Shown here piece by piece: positions 23,531 to 35,350 of a DNA stretch of 64,000 bases; position 1 is the first letter of the stretch, and every line of letters starts with the position of its first letter. Both the position numbers and the translations under genes were made by a program. Location: assembly GCA_947579665.1 (NCBI GenBank), contig OX388343.1:91368254-91432253 (forward strand), given 5' to 3'. Origin of the DNA: Sympetrum striolatum. Its lineage: Eukaryota > Arthropoda > Insecta > Odonata > Libellulidae. The notes below the pieces were generated by a model. The model was not told the DNA's origin, searched no databases, and saw only the letters and a program-made list of their open reading frames with translations.

Positions 23531-25918
23531 TTTCTTTTCAGAGTTAGGTTGGAAATATTCAAGATATTGCAATAATTTAAACAACTGAGCAAAATTTGCA
23601 TTAATGCCTCTTATTGTTTCTTGCCAAAATATTTTAGAATCTTCATATGAAGTACTTGTAATGGAAGAATCGATGTGTATGGCCTGCAGATTTTTAACGC
23701 ACCTCATAACATCCTAGGGAAATATGCATTTAAGTGCACTCAAATAATTCAGAGAGCGCGTCACCAATGCTCACTCAATACACTAATTGATTACTGCACA
23801 CAATGAGAGCAACTATCAGTTCATCATACTGCAACACCTCTTGTGATCAGGCACCTCTCGAGTCAATGCGAGAAAGACTTCCGAAAGTTCCTCTGCAGAG
23901 AGAACAATGAGGTCATTATTGCATATCCATCAAAACACGGGAGAATAATTTTCTCTCCGTCCGCCTCCTTCCCCGAGGGCGCCACCGGCGGAATTCTCAT
24001 TTAAAATAATGAGAGGAACCCTTTCACTCTCGCCTCTTCGCTCCTCACCTGTTTTTTTAATGGGAAATGATGCCGAACGTTTTCGGATCGTGCAGATCGG
24101 TCTTGAAAATCACGAAAAACTCGATCTCAAAAACGATAAAGTCAGCCAGTTTCTCGATTTTTTTGTGTTTGTTTTCAATTCCGTAAGTTGGTTAGTTGAG
24201 TTAGTTTACGTAGGCTTTAGGAAACTTTTTTTTTCCTAAAACGGCTGCATTGCTTTCCAGCGGCATATGAAATTACTAGCCTGCATAAAAAAACTAGCAC
24301 GCCGCGTTTAATTGAAATCACATGTATAAAAACAGCTCAACGTCAAATTTATACATACAAATGTGTATGATACTTATTACGAATTAAGATTTCCTGGAAA
24401 TTTTCAATTTTTTGTTGGTCCGTCTCCATTACTACGTAAAATGGGACTTTGAAACACAAATATGTGAACGCTTATATTTGTATCAAGAATTTGACAAATT
24501 GGCAGCCAGTTCCCCATCTCTAGGGTACGAAGAAAGAACTTGGAATCCTCAAATAGATGATTCCAAGATAAATGATCATGTTTAGTGAGATCATCAGGCA
24601 AAAATTTAAGAATGAAACAGACAACTGTTAACTAAAAGTTACCCTTTTTGACTACAAAGTTAATTAAAAATGATATGATGAAATGGAGTATGAGAACTGA
24701 TTCAGCAATTTGGGAGTGTTTCGAAATTAAGCCGATTTACATAAGGAAATTTATGTGTTACTCTGAAGTGATAAAGGTGACGAAGAAATTTTATGTTGAG
24801 GAAGGGAAAGATTTCTGGGAGGCTAAGTTTAAACGCAAACGAGGTATTAATGCTAAGGTTTTATATGACTCTAACGAATTGCGTAGTGTTAAAAAAATCG
24901 AATATGTATTTTTCGGAACTACCCTAATATTCGCAGGTTAAAATTCTTGCCTGATTAGTATTTATAAAAAGAATTAGGGTATGATCTAGTTGCGTATTCA
25001 GCCCCAATAGATTCACAATACAGTTTACATTGAGTTCCATCATCAATGACGGGGGCGTTTGCCAAACGCAATATTTTATGCCGGGCTGAAATTGTTATTC
25101 TTGATAAATTGGCTTAAAATTTCAAACGCGAATCAACGGTTGGAAGGTGGTAGTATTTTTATTTTCATGGCTAAGGTTTTAAAAATGGAGAATTTTTATG
25201 AATGTTGATTGCGTAGTTATAATTGACAAAAAATTCCCTCGCACATTTTATCATGGCCAAATTAATCGAAATTCATCCAGTAAAATACTAACTAATAAAC
25301 ATATAAACCAAATAAAATACAAACAACAAACTTGTTAGCATGCAGGAAAAATGTTCAAGTATTATGAACTTACAATTTACTACTAGCTTAAAGGTTTATA
25401 GGAAAAGTTGTAAAATAAGTCAAGTTCCTTCATGCTTAACAAGTTATCTATAAAATACTTCGTAGATGGAATTTATCATTATGGACATATTCATAAAGTT
25501 GCGCAGGTTCACTGATAAATTATTACGACAGGCCTGGAGAATTACAAAGGAAGGATGAGAAAATTATATGGCGAGTTTCAGTGCCAAGGGGGTGGTGTAT
25601 ATAAATAGACAGAGGGGTGCTCAAGTAAATTTAAATGAGATACCAGGAAAAGGGGTGGCAAACGCAGAGTTAACAAGCAACCGGTTTAGGGCAGTGGAAA
25701 TCAAGCTACTTAATGTAGTGGCCTCTGGAGTCTACCGGGTGAAGTCATAAAGGATGGTATAGAATTGGTGTACTACTAGTTAGAAGAAATTATGGGTTAG
25801 GTAAAAGGGAAGAGGAAATTGGTTGTTAAGGGTGACAGGAATACGGGGGCTGAAGCAGGGAAGGGATACGGGGTGGAAAAATACACTCATAGATCATAGG
25901 GAGCACTCGACGGAAAAT
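23531..25918. other. Non-coding stretch with several weak open frames
   Basis: A GC-raised patch at 23,930-24,240 and a purine-rich segment at about 25,550-25,900 stand out from the AT-rich background. The plus frames at 24,648-24,941 (97 codons, Lys-rich) and 25,568-25,750 (60 codons) have protein-like composition but match no family I recognise. They could be decayed transposon remains next to the LINE. Confidence 0.3.
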
Positions 25919-25950
25919 GAGGTATGTCTATGTCTATGTCTATGTAAGAA

Positions 25951-25982
25951 CCCTGCAAGCCGCCTTTCGGCGTGTGGCAGGG
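25951..25982 (-). other. LINE 3' UTR hairpin with GAAA loop
   Basis: In the element's sense direction, CCCTGC and GCAGGG form an outer stem, and CGCC-GAAA-GGCG an inner stem with a GNRA-type tetraloop. The hairpin lies immediately before the hexamer tail. It recurs at two other LINE 3' ends in the window (52,617-52,648 and 63,016-63,047). By analogy with other LINEs that have a required 3' stem-loop, it is probably the recognition structure for the element's RT. Confidence 0.75.
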
Positions 25983-26000
25983 GGTGCAAGCACCTTGACT

Positions 26001-27536
26001 CTATTTTCCTAAACGGTTGCTTTCGCGTATACTTCGCGGAAAAAATGAATTTTTGAAACGATTCGTTTTAGCATCTATTTCCCTAATCTTTCGGGCAGTA
26101 TCAGAACGGCCCATATAACAGGGGGGTCGCATTATATCGGTTACATCATCTGAAAACGTAATTTCTCTGAACTTATTTAATAAATTTATCCTTTGAATTT
26201 TTCTTCTATCTTCTAATGATTCCCATCCCGCGTCCTGTAACATCTGAGTGACACTCGCTGTTTTATCGTAGCAATTCTTTACAAATAGTATCACCTTTCG
26301 TTGTACTTTTTCTAAATCCTGAATATGACATTTCTCGGTGGGGTCCCATACACTACATGCATACTCAAGGTGAGGCCTAACTAACGCTAAGTAACATCGC
26401 TCGCGAACCTTTTCTTCGCTCCTACCGACTATTCTTTTAACGACGCCGAGTTTCTTAAGTGCTTTTCCACATATATTTCGGATGTGGGCACTCTATGATA
26501 GATTATTCGTGAGAGTTACTCCAAGATACTTTACCGATTCTACTGTCATTAGGTTTACCCCTCGGAGACTATAAGAATAATCATTTATTATAGATTTACT
26601 TTCGAAGAAGTTAACTACCGAACACTTTTCTACATTAAGCTCTAATTGCCAATCATCGCACCAATTCATAATTCTATCTAAGTCGTTCGAAAGGGTTAAT
26701 CTATCCTCTGAACTAACTATTTCCCTGTAAATGACTGTGTCGTCTGCGAATATCCTAACATTGCTTTCAATGTGATTGCTGAGGTCGTTGATGTATACCA
26801 AAAATAACAACGGTCCAATTACACTGCCCTGAGGGACGCCCGAGGTCACCTTAACCAAGTTGGAACTAATACCATCGAGTACTACTCGTTGCTCTCTATC
26901 GGTGAGAAAGTCTTTTATCCAGTTAATAACTTGTGCATTGATACCCGCAACTTCTAATTTGTACAGCAATTTATGATGAGGTTCGAAAGCCTTCCGAAAA
27001 TCTAAAAATATCGCATCGACTTGCTTATGTTTTTCAGCAGAGTTTAGAACATCGTGTACTAATAAAGCCAGCTGAGACTCGCAAGAACGAGTCTTACGAA
27101 AACCGTGTTGATTCCTAATTATGAAATTGGACGTTTCAAGAAAACCCATTATAGAGCTAGCTATTATATGTTCCATAATTTTACCGCTCAGTGATGTTAA
27201 AGATATAGGCCTGTAATTAGCTGGATCGTCCTTAGAGCCACTTTTAAATATTGGCGTGACATTCGCAATTTTCCAATCTTTCGGGACCTTTCCTTCGCTC
27301 ATACTCTTGTCAAATATAACTTTAAGAAAAGGTGCTACGCTCTCCGCAACTTCCTTGAACACTCGAGCCGGTATGTCTTCAGGACGCGGAGCTTTATTCG
27401 GTTTAATCTGTTGCAATAGTTTAATGATGCCGTCTTCTCTGAAGGTGATTTTCGACATTGATTCAGGTTTATCAACATTCGGGAGAGTATTTGATGTATC
27501 GTCAGACGTGAAAACGCTTCGAAAAAAATCATTCAA
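26001..27536 (-). pseudogene. LINE reverse transcriptase ORF fragment with internal stop
   Basis: The 347-codon upstream part (27,536-26,496) carries the RT core. It has the Pro-rich NYRPISLTS block (residues about 107-115), QHGFRK (143-148), the catalytic LDFRKAFE block (178-185), the PQGSVIGPLLF block (235-245), the FADD catalytic box (263-266), the NWCDDWQLELN thumb motif (291-301) and YLGV (337-340). An in-frame TAG at 26,493-26,495 stands where related elements usually have a Trp codon. The same frame then runs 163 more codons (HLEYACSVWDP and so on) to the true stop at 26,001. The KAFE-PHHKLL segment appears about two residues shorter than the usual KAFDxVPHxKLL. No natural start codon is present; the frame enters from the truncation point. 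The copy is therefore inactive but not old, with one nonsense change and no frameshift over about 1.5 kb. Confidence 0.92.
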
Positions 27537-27550
27537 GATATTAAGAGGTA

Positions 27551-30500
27551 GTTATAAGAGAAAAAATATCAATGGGAAAAACTCTTAATTTTCTCTCGAT
27601 GAAAAAAAATAAAACGCACAAGTTATTATATGAGGATAGGCAAAAACTCCAAAAAATAATACATGGTCACTATTCACTAGGTTACTTTGACATGGTCAAG
27701 GTATTAGGAATTCGGATAGTTCTCAAAATGTATTATTAAGAAAAACGTCAATATAAGATATGAAGAGATTCCATAGATACCCATTGCTTTCCAATACCCT
27801 AATTCTATGATTTTGAAGAGCGAGCCTACCGCAATAATAAGGATGATGTCAAGACCAGTTTGTTCCGCGAAAAATAATTTAAAATTCGGAAATTTCACTC
27901 AAAGCTGTTCACTTCTTAGTAAAATTATAATCTCAATGATATTAGGCTGTAGATTGGAATGCTAGCAAATACTGAACTATCAGTTCACAATTGACGACAA
28001 AAATTGCAATATTAAGCTCCAATTATTCATAGTATTTCAATTAAATCTCAAACAAAATACTGGTTCATATTCACTAGGTATATTCACACAATCAAATGAC
28101 AAAACTATAATTAACAGTTCATAGTAACATTCATATTTATAATTTAATATTTATAATTTATTAAATATTGTTTCTAATATTTCTTAGTGTGCCTTTTAAA
28201 CCTCTTAGTGATGCGCTTAACATTCGAAGCCGGCATATTCTTCCAACTAAAATTTAATTTACGCCAAATTCTGTAAGGTGCATTGTAATATAATAGCAAA
28301 TTTTTGTGATAAGTCTATAGCATATATTATATTTAATAATGAAGATTATAAACTAAGAATAAGCAGGCCTTGGAAGAGTAAAGGCCTGGAAGCACTACTT
28401 TACACCTTGCGTCATTAATTATATACAGGGATGCCAGACTTCGAACTACTTTTGAATTTGTCCCACACAGTCACGAATTGTCCCGTCTCCCTCATAAATT
28501 TAGCGTATGTCCCACCAATTCATAGCGAGGAATATCCATTTGTGCTCTTGATACGCATGTAAAAGAGATTTTTCTGATTAATCGCCAAAGTTTTCGAAAC
28601 TTAGTTGCGGGAAAGTTTATTGAAGTGGTATTCCTTTAACGAGAAGTATATGAAAGGAAAGTAGAACTGTTTCAACGGAGTCAAAATACGACTGATCTCC
28701 TAGCTATTGCAAAGCACAGTCTCTTTGGTATATTCTCTCACCATAGGGCTACATAACGAATAACCATGTTTTCCCTAACGCTCCTGGGTACCAGCGTCAG
28801 TGCGTTTTGCTTTGGTTTATAATTTCTCTCAGATGTCTCTAAGAAAATAGTGCAATTAGTAATTATTTGAACGATTTCAAATAATTAATCAAATTTAAGG
28901 CTCCTATACATGAAGCCCCTACAGTAACAATTTTCAGGTTTGATTTATTAGCTTTCTATTTTTTTACATACATGATAGTTAAGGAGAAAGAAAAGAACTA
29001 GGAAATCAAAATTAAAGTAAACCATGCTTAGATTTCTGGTAATTATTATTTTGAAAGAATATAAAGGATATTATATATAATAAGAAGAAGATATATTTAT
29101 ATATAAGAGACGTCCCTCTGTTGTTGATTTCATATCAAACTTTCCCTTGTTTTTTAATATAAGTATTGCAACAGATTCGATAATACATTGACCTATCTTT
29201 ATACGGCCGATGGCTATCATTCCAAAATCGTATAAGTAAATTTTTATGTATTTTAGAGTAACGTATTTAACAAACAATGAGAACTGCCAACGAAGAAGTT
29301 TCTAAAAACTGATGCCTCTGTTTTAAAATTAAAATTCCGAAGAAGACATTAAGCCTAACAGATGAATTTCAATGCCATTCATGAACCGTCTCTAGGAATG
29401 TATAAAGACAGATTTTTTTCTTTTGACATGAAAAAGCTCGTTGTTACGGTGAAAATTTTTTTGTCACAAAAATTCTGTCCGCATTAACAGACTTTCCCTT
29501 ATTGATGTACCGAAATATGCGCTAAATGTTTCGTCGCAAATTAACCTTGAAGATCTTTAGCCCTTCTCAAAGATAAAAGCAGCTTTGTCTCTTTCACATG
29601 TTCCAAATTTGGCTGATAGATGGCATCTTGGTGAGTGTACAATGCATAACAACTTGGAGCCTCAACTGGTAACTTAATGGTTTGGTAAATGAGTAAAAAT
29701 AACTTAAGCGATTTTGTACACTTAAATAATTTGCATGAGTAACAGGACTCACTTTTCTGAATGTTAGGTTTTTACCCATTTTTCATGGAGTTGAGTCGCT
29801 CAACCTCCTACAAATGAAAATTCTGCTCCTTAAAATATGAAAACTAAAATTTATCGTAAATAATTGTAATTTATGTATAATATATGTATAATATGTATAA
29901 TAATATGTTATAATATTAAAAGTAAATTATATTTAAAGAATTAAATATACCTAAAAGTGACAGTGACCACGTACTGAATGAAAAGCAGTAGTGTATATAC
30001 ATCTCTTGCTATGCATTATTTTTCTTACCTTTCTTTATATATTTTAGAGTTAGTTATTCATTCCTAGGATTAAGTTACTGATTAGGTTAGTTTATTGTAC
30101 ATTATCTGAACCTATATAATTTTAGTAGAGGGTATTTATAATGCTGGAGAACACTGGCAATATTGGGGTTGAACCATTCACCAAGAGTCACACCGCCCAT
30201 ATCAACATTGCTAACATTAGCTATAAAACCAAAGAGTTAGATCGAACAGTATCATAAATTTTATAATAAAAATCACTACTTTTTATCACATCCAGTGACA
30301 ATAGCATACATTGCTAACTGTGAGTTAGTAATATAAAGTCGCAATGTGGAGATGAAATACATAGAATAAGATACTCAATAAATCTATATCCATAAAGAAA
30401 CTGCAATGAAACCATGACATATCAGGTCAGATGTACCTGATGATGCCTTAATTCAGACGAAACTTTTTGCCTTTTGGAAAAATATATCTGTGTTAGCGCT

Positions 30501-30720
30501 ATTGTTTGATTTTTAATTTAGCTAGACATATTCTGTGATGAAGGCAGGATCCTTTTTGTTAAATATATTTAATACGTATACAGCGGAATGTATTTACTTC
30601 TGGTTTTAATACATGTTAAAACTCTCAGTGTCTATTAGTTTATTAATTTGCATGCTTCCAGTTCCAGGTTTCTTCGACGACAGTTAATTCTGAGCCCAGA
30701 TAATTGAGATTCCATCGTAC
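27551..30720. other. AT-rich non-coding stretch
   Basis: Only AT-rich simple patches are seen, such as short repeats of TATGTATAATA-type units near 29,872-29,925 and duplicated ATTTATAATTTA near 28,135-28,160. There is no gene. Confidence 0.5.
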
Positions 30721-31740
30721 GCGGATGTTACAATCGCGTCTCGGAGCCAAAGCTGGAATCACTTGAACTCTGGAAAAGGATCAAATCGAGATAAGAGCGT
30801 GTCGGGACTTTTTTACGAGGGCTCGGAAAATATGAGAGACAAAACTGAGATTCGAACCCAATGACCTCTGCCTGGCCATTCGATAACAACTTCCCACACA
30901 AATTCGTCCAGACAGAAGAGAAACCATCCGTATCTACGATAGATAAAGAAACGGACGGTTGGATCCACAAAAAAGACAGGCCTTTTTCTCGATCGATAAG
31001 GTACGAGAGAAAACGGATATCCCCGAGTTAAAGTTCTGTTTACCGAGAGTCTGCGGGGAATAGAACAATGGGTCTTAAGGTGCGTTGCTCCAGGTGGTCC
31101 GAACGGCGGCAAAGAAAGGAATAAAGGCCGTGTAAGTACACGCGATAGGTATTAGGAAACGGAGGAGAAAAAGTCGTGACGCGAAAGTCCTCCATCAAAG
31201 TCACGGGGCGTGCATGGACGGAGAAAGAGGGATCTAAGTACCGCAATGAGCAAAAGGGGAGGAAATAAAAAATGATAAAATAATGGTCGTGAAGGGGAGA
31301 GAGGGACTTATTAAGGGAACGAGAAGGGGCGGATGTCACAGCGACGTCCAATCGCAGAAGAGGAGAGGCCAAGTCTTTCATTGACCTCGTCATTTGGGCA
31401 ATTGGCGACTGTCCTCTCTCCGTCTTCTTTATTTAGCTCGTCCCGACTTGTTTACTGCATCCTCTCCATGCCCTCCTTCATCTCTCTCTCTCTCTCTCAC
31501 TTTCCATTTCTTCCCCGTATGTGTTTATTTCGATGCCGGCATTCATTTCCATACATTTCCATCCGGTGTTATTTTAATGCCGCCAATAATCTCTCGTATA
31601 CGATATGCATATCCACTCTTCCCTGCGGGTATTCCTTCCCGCAGCGACGTTGTTTTTCTGTGAAATTAATGCAGCTGGGTTTTATTTTTCTCTCTCTCGA
31701 CATACGCGCATACAGAGATTTGTATAAACACAGCTGGTAA
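30721..31740. other. GC-raised island with dense overlapping open frames
   Basis: Several frames of 80-135 codons overlap on both strands here, a pattern caused by high GC and a C/T-rich strand, including a (TC)n run at about 31,481-31,498. A possible exon on the plus strand would run from an acceptor at about 31,643 (CTTCCCGCAG) to a donor at 31,738 (CTG|GTAAGT), but no frame is persuasive. The island could be a regulatory element or a non-coding exon. Confidence 0.25.
30847..30900 (-). repeat. tRNA-like relic (B-box remnant)
   Basis: On the minus strand the sequence reads GGCCAGGCAGAGGTCATTGG followed directly by GTTCGAATCTCAG. That gives a good B-box (GGGTTCGAATCTC) preceded by variable-loop-like sequence. 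The upstream half does not fold as a tRNA. It is probably a decayed SINE head. Confidence 0.35.
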
Positions 31741-34700
31741 GTCAGTTACGCATGAGACTTACTGTAGTTTTTCTGAATTGGGAGGAAAGGATATTCCCAA
31801 TGTCATTTTACCCATAAAATCCCTACAATAACCCTTTCTAACGTTTGGTTAGCACTAAGGTCTGTTTATACAATAACAAAGGATTGTAACGTATCTGAAC
31901 GCTATAATGTATCGTAGAGAGAAGTTCAAGAAATCTGGGAAACTTATTCTATAATGCAAATTTCTCATCGATCATATGCTGAAAGCACACTTCTCGAAAT
32001 GTTAATTACACAGAAAAATGTGTATTTCACTCCAGTTTACATCCATCTATATTAATACCCTTATAGGCGCCTCTCAGAGTTTGTAATGGGGTATAAACAC
32101 TACTACTATAACCGAACTACTTTTTTAGTTTGCTTTATCGCATATCGTTCACGGTAAGAAATAATTTTTAATGACGTATCTTAGAATAAATTTCTCTTCA
32201 TTTACGCTCATTATCGAAACAGTTGAAGTAGCAGGGGGTCGCATAATACCACTTGATCATAAATGTACTTTCCCTTAATTTACTGGTGCTGGTATAGCTT
32301 AAAAACAAAGAAGAGTTAACAAATTCAAGTAAATTAATAATTAGTTCAGAATAGATTCTAATCCTATATGGTCCTATATTTATCCAACCTCATTTTAAAA
32401 TGTTCTATTTTCCTGTCTCTTAATTAATATAGACGTCAAAGACTCCTCTATCTAACCACATCAAGCATTTCAAGGGTTAAGTATCGTTGATAATTTATTT
32501 CACCTTCTGATATTTAGGTCTTTTTTGATCGATTGGAAAAAGTCTTGGTTAATTTAATCAGTTGTCACTCAAAGAACTTGTTTGTAAAACGCTCTAGAGT
32601 AAATATGCTTTCCTCACAAACATCTCAAATCTTTCTTAATAGATGATAAAACACTTGATGCGATTACTAAACATAATTTACCTGTGACGCATATATAATT
32701 AACAACATGACAATCTTAAAAGAAAATTCCTCCACAAATCAATATTTTTCGAGCCTTTCCAATTACAGCAACATAAGGCACTGTTTTGATGTCAATAACT
32801 GATAAAAATCAAATTTTATAAATTTAGCATGTACAACTGACTATCGATTATTTTTTAATTATGATAAACGTCTCGTATATAACATCTGTGACTAAGAAAA
32901 CAATTTCTCCTTCCTTGACCACATTAAGAGAAAAAATATGACACTGAGGTAGTTTTCTATGAACAATTATATACGATTCTAACCCTTAAGCGATCAACGC
33001 GGTCATCCCAATGGTTATGTTCCATTCCCATGGAAATTCAAATCCATAATTCATAGCACGTTAACGCATGCATACGTAATAACTACGTCTCCAGGCAACA
33101 ATTAATGAGCTTTACGGAAATTATTCAATGACAAAAGCACCGCTACAGAGAATATTGACCAACAACCCATAAATATTACAGCAGATTTACTGCCACTACG
33201 CACTCACAGGCGATGTTTTGAGCGATTTAATGGATGTAATTACTTATAAAATCAATAAACAGACTAAAATGGTTATTAGAGGGAGTAAGGAAAGAATGAG
33301 GCATTTTAACGCAATGCTGTAACATCGATAGAATTCATGAATTGTATTAAAATTTGAAGGATTTAAAATAATTTCTTCGATGAAGGAACTATAGAACAAT
33401 GTCTTGAGCTAAGAATATTTTGAATGAAATAAAGAAAAGGACGATTGAAATTCCCTACAGTGCATAATATGACATCGAATTTGGATCGTCGATATAAAGT
33501 GTTTATATATTCTCAATCTTAGGTCTATAACATACTCGCGATTTAAAAAAAAACCATTCTTTCGCTAATATTATTGATCATTTAAATCATTTTACAAAAT
33601 AATTTGTCATAATTGTATAGATTAATCTGATATTTATATTAAAAATCACAGTTTTACACCCATCTAATCTTTTCTTTTGATCATCTTAATATTTTACAAA
33701 TTCTATTGTAATATTTATTTACGATCTCAAGTATAAGCATGTATAGTTGCATGTATGTTAACATTTCATAGTTTCTTCTTAGTTATTACCGAATTGTATA
33801 TAAAGCAGGATTTCATCTGATTTTAGAGGTATAAATGTTTGTTAGCAGCGCTAATTCTGAATCAACTCAACCATCACCTTGGCTTGAGAAAGATCAACTT
33901 ATGTTCCAAAAATATTTACTGATGAATCTTAATAAGTAGCTAGTAGTAGTTCAAGTTAGACAAAAGTATCAAAAATACTAAATATAGACCAAATTCAATC
34001 CACTTCAGTTCATTTTACGAATATTATATAATATAAGGTGTTGCACGAATTGAATACGTAGTACATACTTTCTTTTCTTTACATAATTTAATGATTTATA
34101 TAATTTCCTAGGTAAAACGCAATGTTAAAAGCAAATGGAGAGATTTTTATGAAATGGTACATCCAAGGCAACGAGATTTGTTATAAAAACGAATAGGAGG
34201 AATAAAAAAGGGATTAAAAGTTTGACAAATTCGATTTTTATAGGGCCAAATTGCTTTCTTTGCTAATACTGTAAGTGCAAACGTTTCCCCACACCCCTGT
34301 TTGCTATCTTCACTACGTTCATCTCTACAGTCTCCCTACAAGACTTGCGTTACCTTTCACCATTATTTCTCCCTCCAAACGATGTCAGAAGAAAATTCTC
34401 ATTAGTTTATCCTTCATCCGTCGATGAAATGATCGCATAAAGTATCCTTATTCCAATCATGGTTCATGATTTTTGATGATTGGTGATGGTGATGAAGTGT
34501 GATTTGGCGCTGACTTCTTTGCCCTTCCTGATCTAACCCTTATCGGGAAATATGGACTCCCAACTTGAATCTAACGTCATACGCCATTGCTGAACGCATT
34601 GGCCATTCGGCTATCTGAGAGCCCTATGAAATTAGCGTATAATTACGTATTATTAGATTATTATTATAATTATGTTATTTCATTATTCATCTCGTTCAGT

Positions 34701-34860
34701 ATCTTTCAGCGATAGCATCTCCGAAACATTCCTCATTTAAATACGTCTCTGGGAGTTTAATTGAGGTAAATTGCTCGAGGAGGGCGTAATCAACGATCTG
34801 CAATCGATAGAGAGGGGTCTTTGATCAAATAATTGATATCATCTGCAGTAATCGAAGCAT
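31741..34860. other. AT-rich non-coding stretch
   Basis: I see nothing supportable until composition rises near 34,500. Confidence 0.5.
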
Positions 34861-35350
34861 CGACTTTGCCCGGACGAAGTCATTTGTCTCCCCGCCCCGT
34901 CTTGCGCCGTCTGCCACTCACTCGATAGCGCTGAATATCATTTTCGGCGCTTGCGCGAATTTTCCCCAGGCTCCGCCTCTCTCGGGAGGTCGCTGCGGTC
35001 GCTCTCGCAGCTGCCGTCTGCTGCATTTCCCCCATCTCTTCCGTTTGTGTACGTACGATGTCGATTTTGTTCTGCGGTCATTCGTCCCGCAATTACGTGG
35101 GTATAAAAGGGTGCGCGATTCTTTTTTCCTCTCATTGCGGGCTGTTTTCCTTTTGGCAGGGGGCTCTCGTTACTTCCTTTTCATAGCCAATGGGAGTCAT
35201 TTCTCCTCGCCGTACTTTTATTGCGGAACCGTTTGTTTTTCAGGCGGTCGTATGGAACGGAACATGGAGCCATTTCAATCGATCGAGTGGTGCTCGTGTA
35301 CCGAACCCGTGTCCTTCATCTCGGAGGACTTTTAAGCTGGGAGGGGTTTG
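34861..35350 (+). promoter_or_regulatory. GC/CpG-rich island with a candidate core promoter
   Basis: This is a sharply GC-rich, CpG-containing segment in AT-rich surroundings. From left to right it carries a GC box (CCCCGCCCC, 34,890-34,898), an NRF1/Ewg-like site (GCGCTTGCGCG, 34,947-34,957), and a TATA box (GTATAAAAGGG, TATAAAA at 35,102-35,108). An initiator-like TCATTG follows at 35,132-35,137, with its A at 35,134, exactly 32 nt from the first T of the TATA box. That spacing is canonical. An ATG at 35,190 opens a 53-codon frame that I do not recognise, and no clear donor site follows within the island. Function is inferred from motif geometry only. Confidence 0.42.

Larger units (their letters stand above)
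25919..27540 (-). mobile_element. 5'-truncated CR1/L2/Jockey-type non-LTR retrotransposon
   Basis: The element reads on the minus strand. It starts inside the region just before the reverse transcriptase, at about 27,540. Upstream of this the reading frame hits a stop at 27,552-27,554 and similarity ends, so the endonuclease domain is missing. It runs through the RT and C-terminal region to a stop at 26,001-26,003. It ends in a short 3' UTR with a GAAA-loop hairpin (25,951-25,982) and a tail of three TATGTC-type hexamers (25,923-25,945 on the plus strand). A 5'-truncated copy of about 1.6 kb with a simple-repeat tail is typical of target-primed reverse transcription. GAGGTA occurs at both edges (25,919-25,924 and 27,545-27,550) and may be a short target duplication, but that is weak. 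Confidence 0.9.

Noticed and set aside
24648..24941. 97-codon Lys-rich plus frame
   Set aside because: The composition is protein-like but no family is recognised and no second exon is visible. It could be decayed transposon sequence.
25919..27550. GAGGTA as target-site duplication of the large LINE copy
   Set aside because: Six bases at imprecise edges are too short to be trusted. It is mentioned only as a possibility in the element entry.
27256..27588. 110-codon plus frame over the LINE
   Set aside because: It is the opposite-strand shadow of the reverse transcriptase.
28420..28440. CAGGGATGCCAGAC resembling a hAT terminus
   Set aside because: It is a single short match with no inverted partner and no target duplication.
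31333..31740. 135-codon plus-strand frame ending near a GTAAGT donor
   Set aside because: It is Ser/Phe/Leu-rich because of C/T-rich DNA with a (TC)n run. The implied exon lacks a convincing coding frame.
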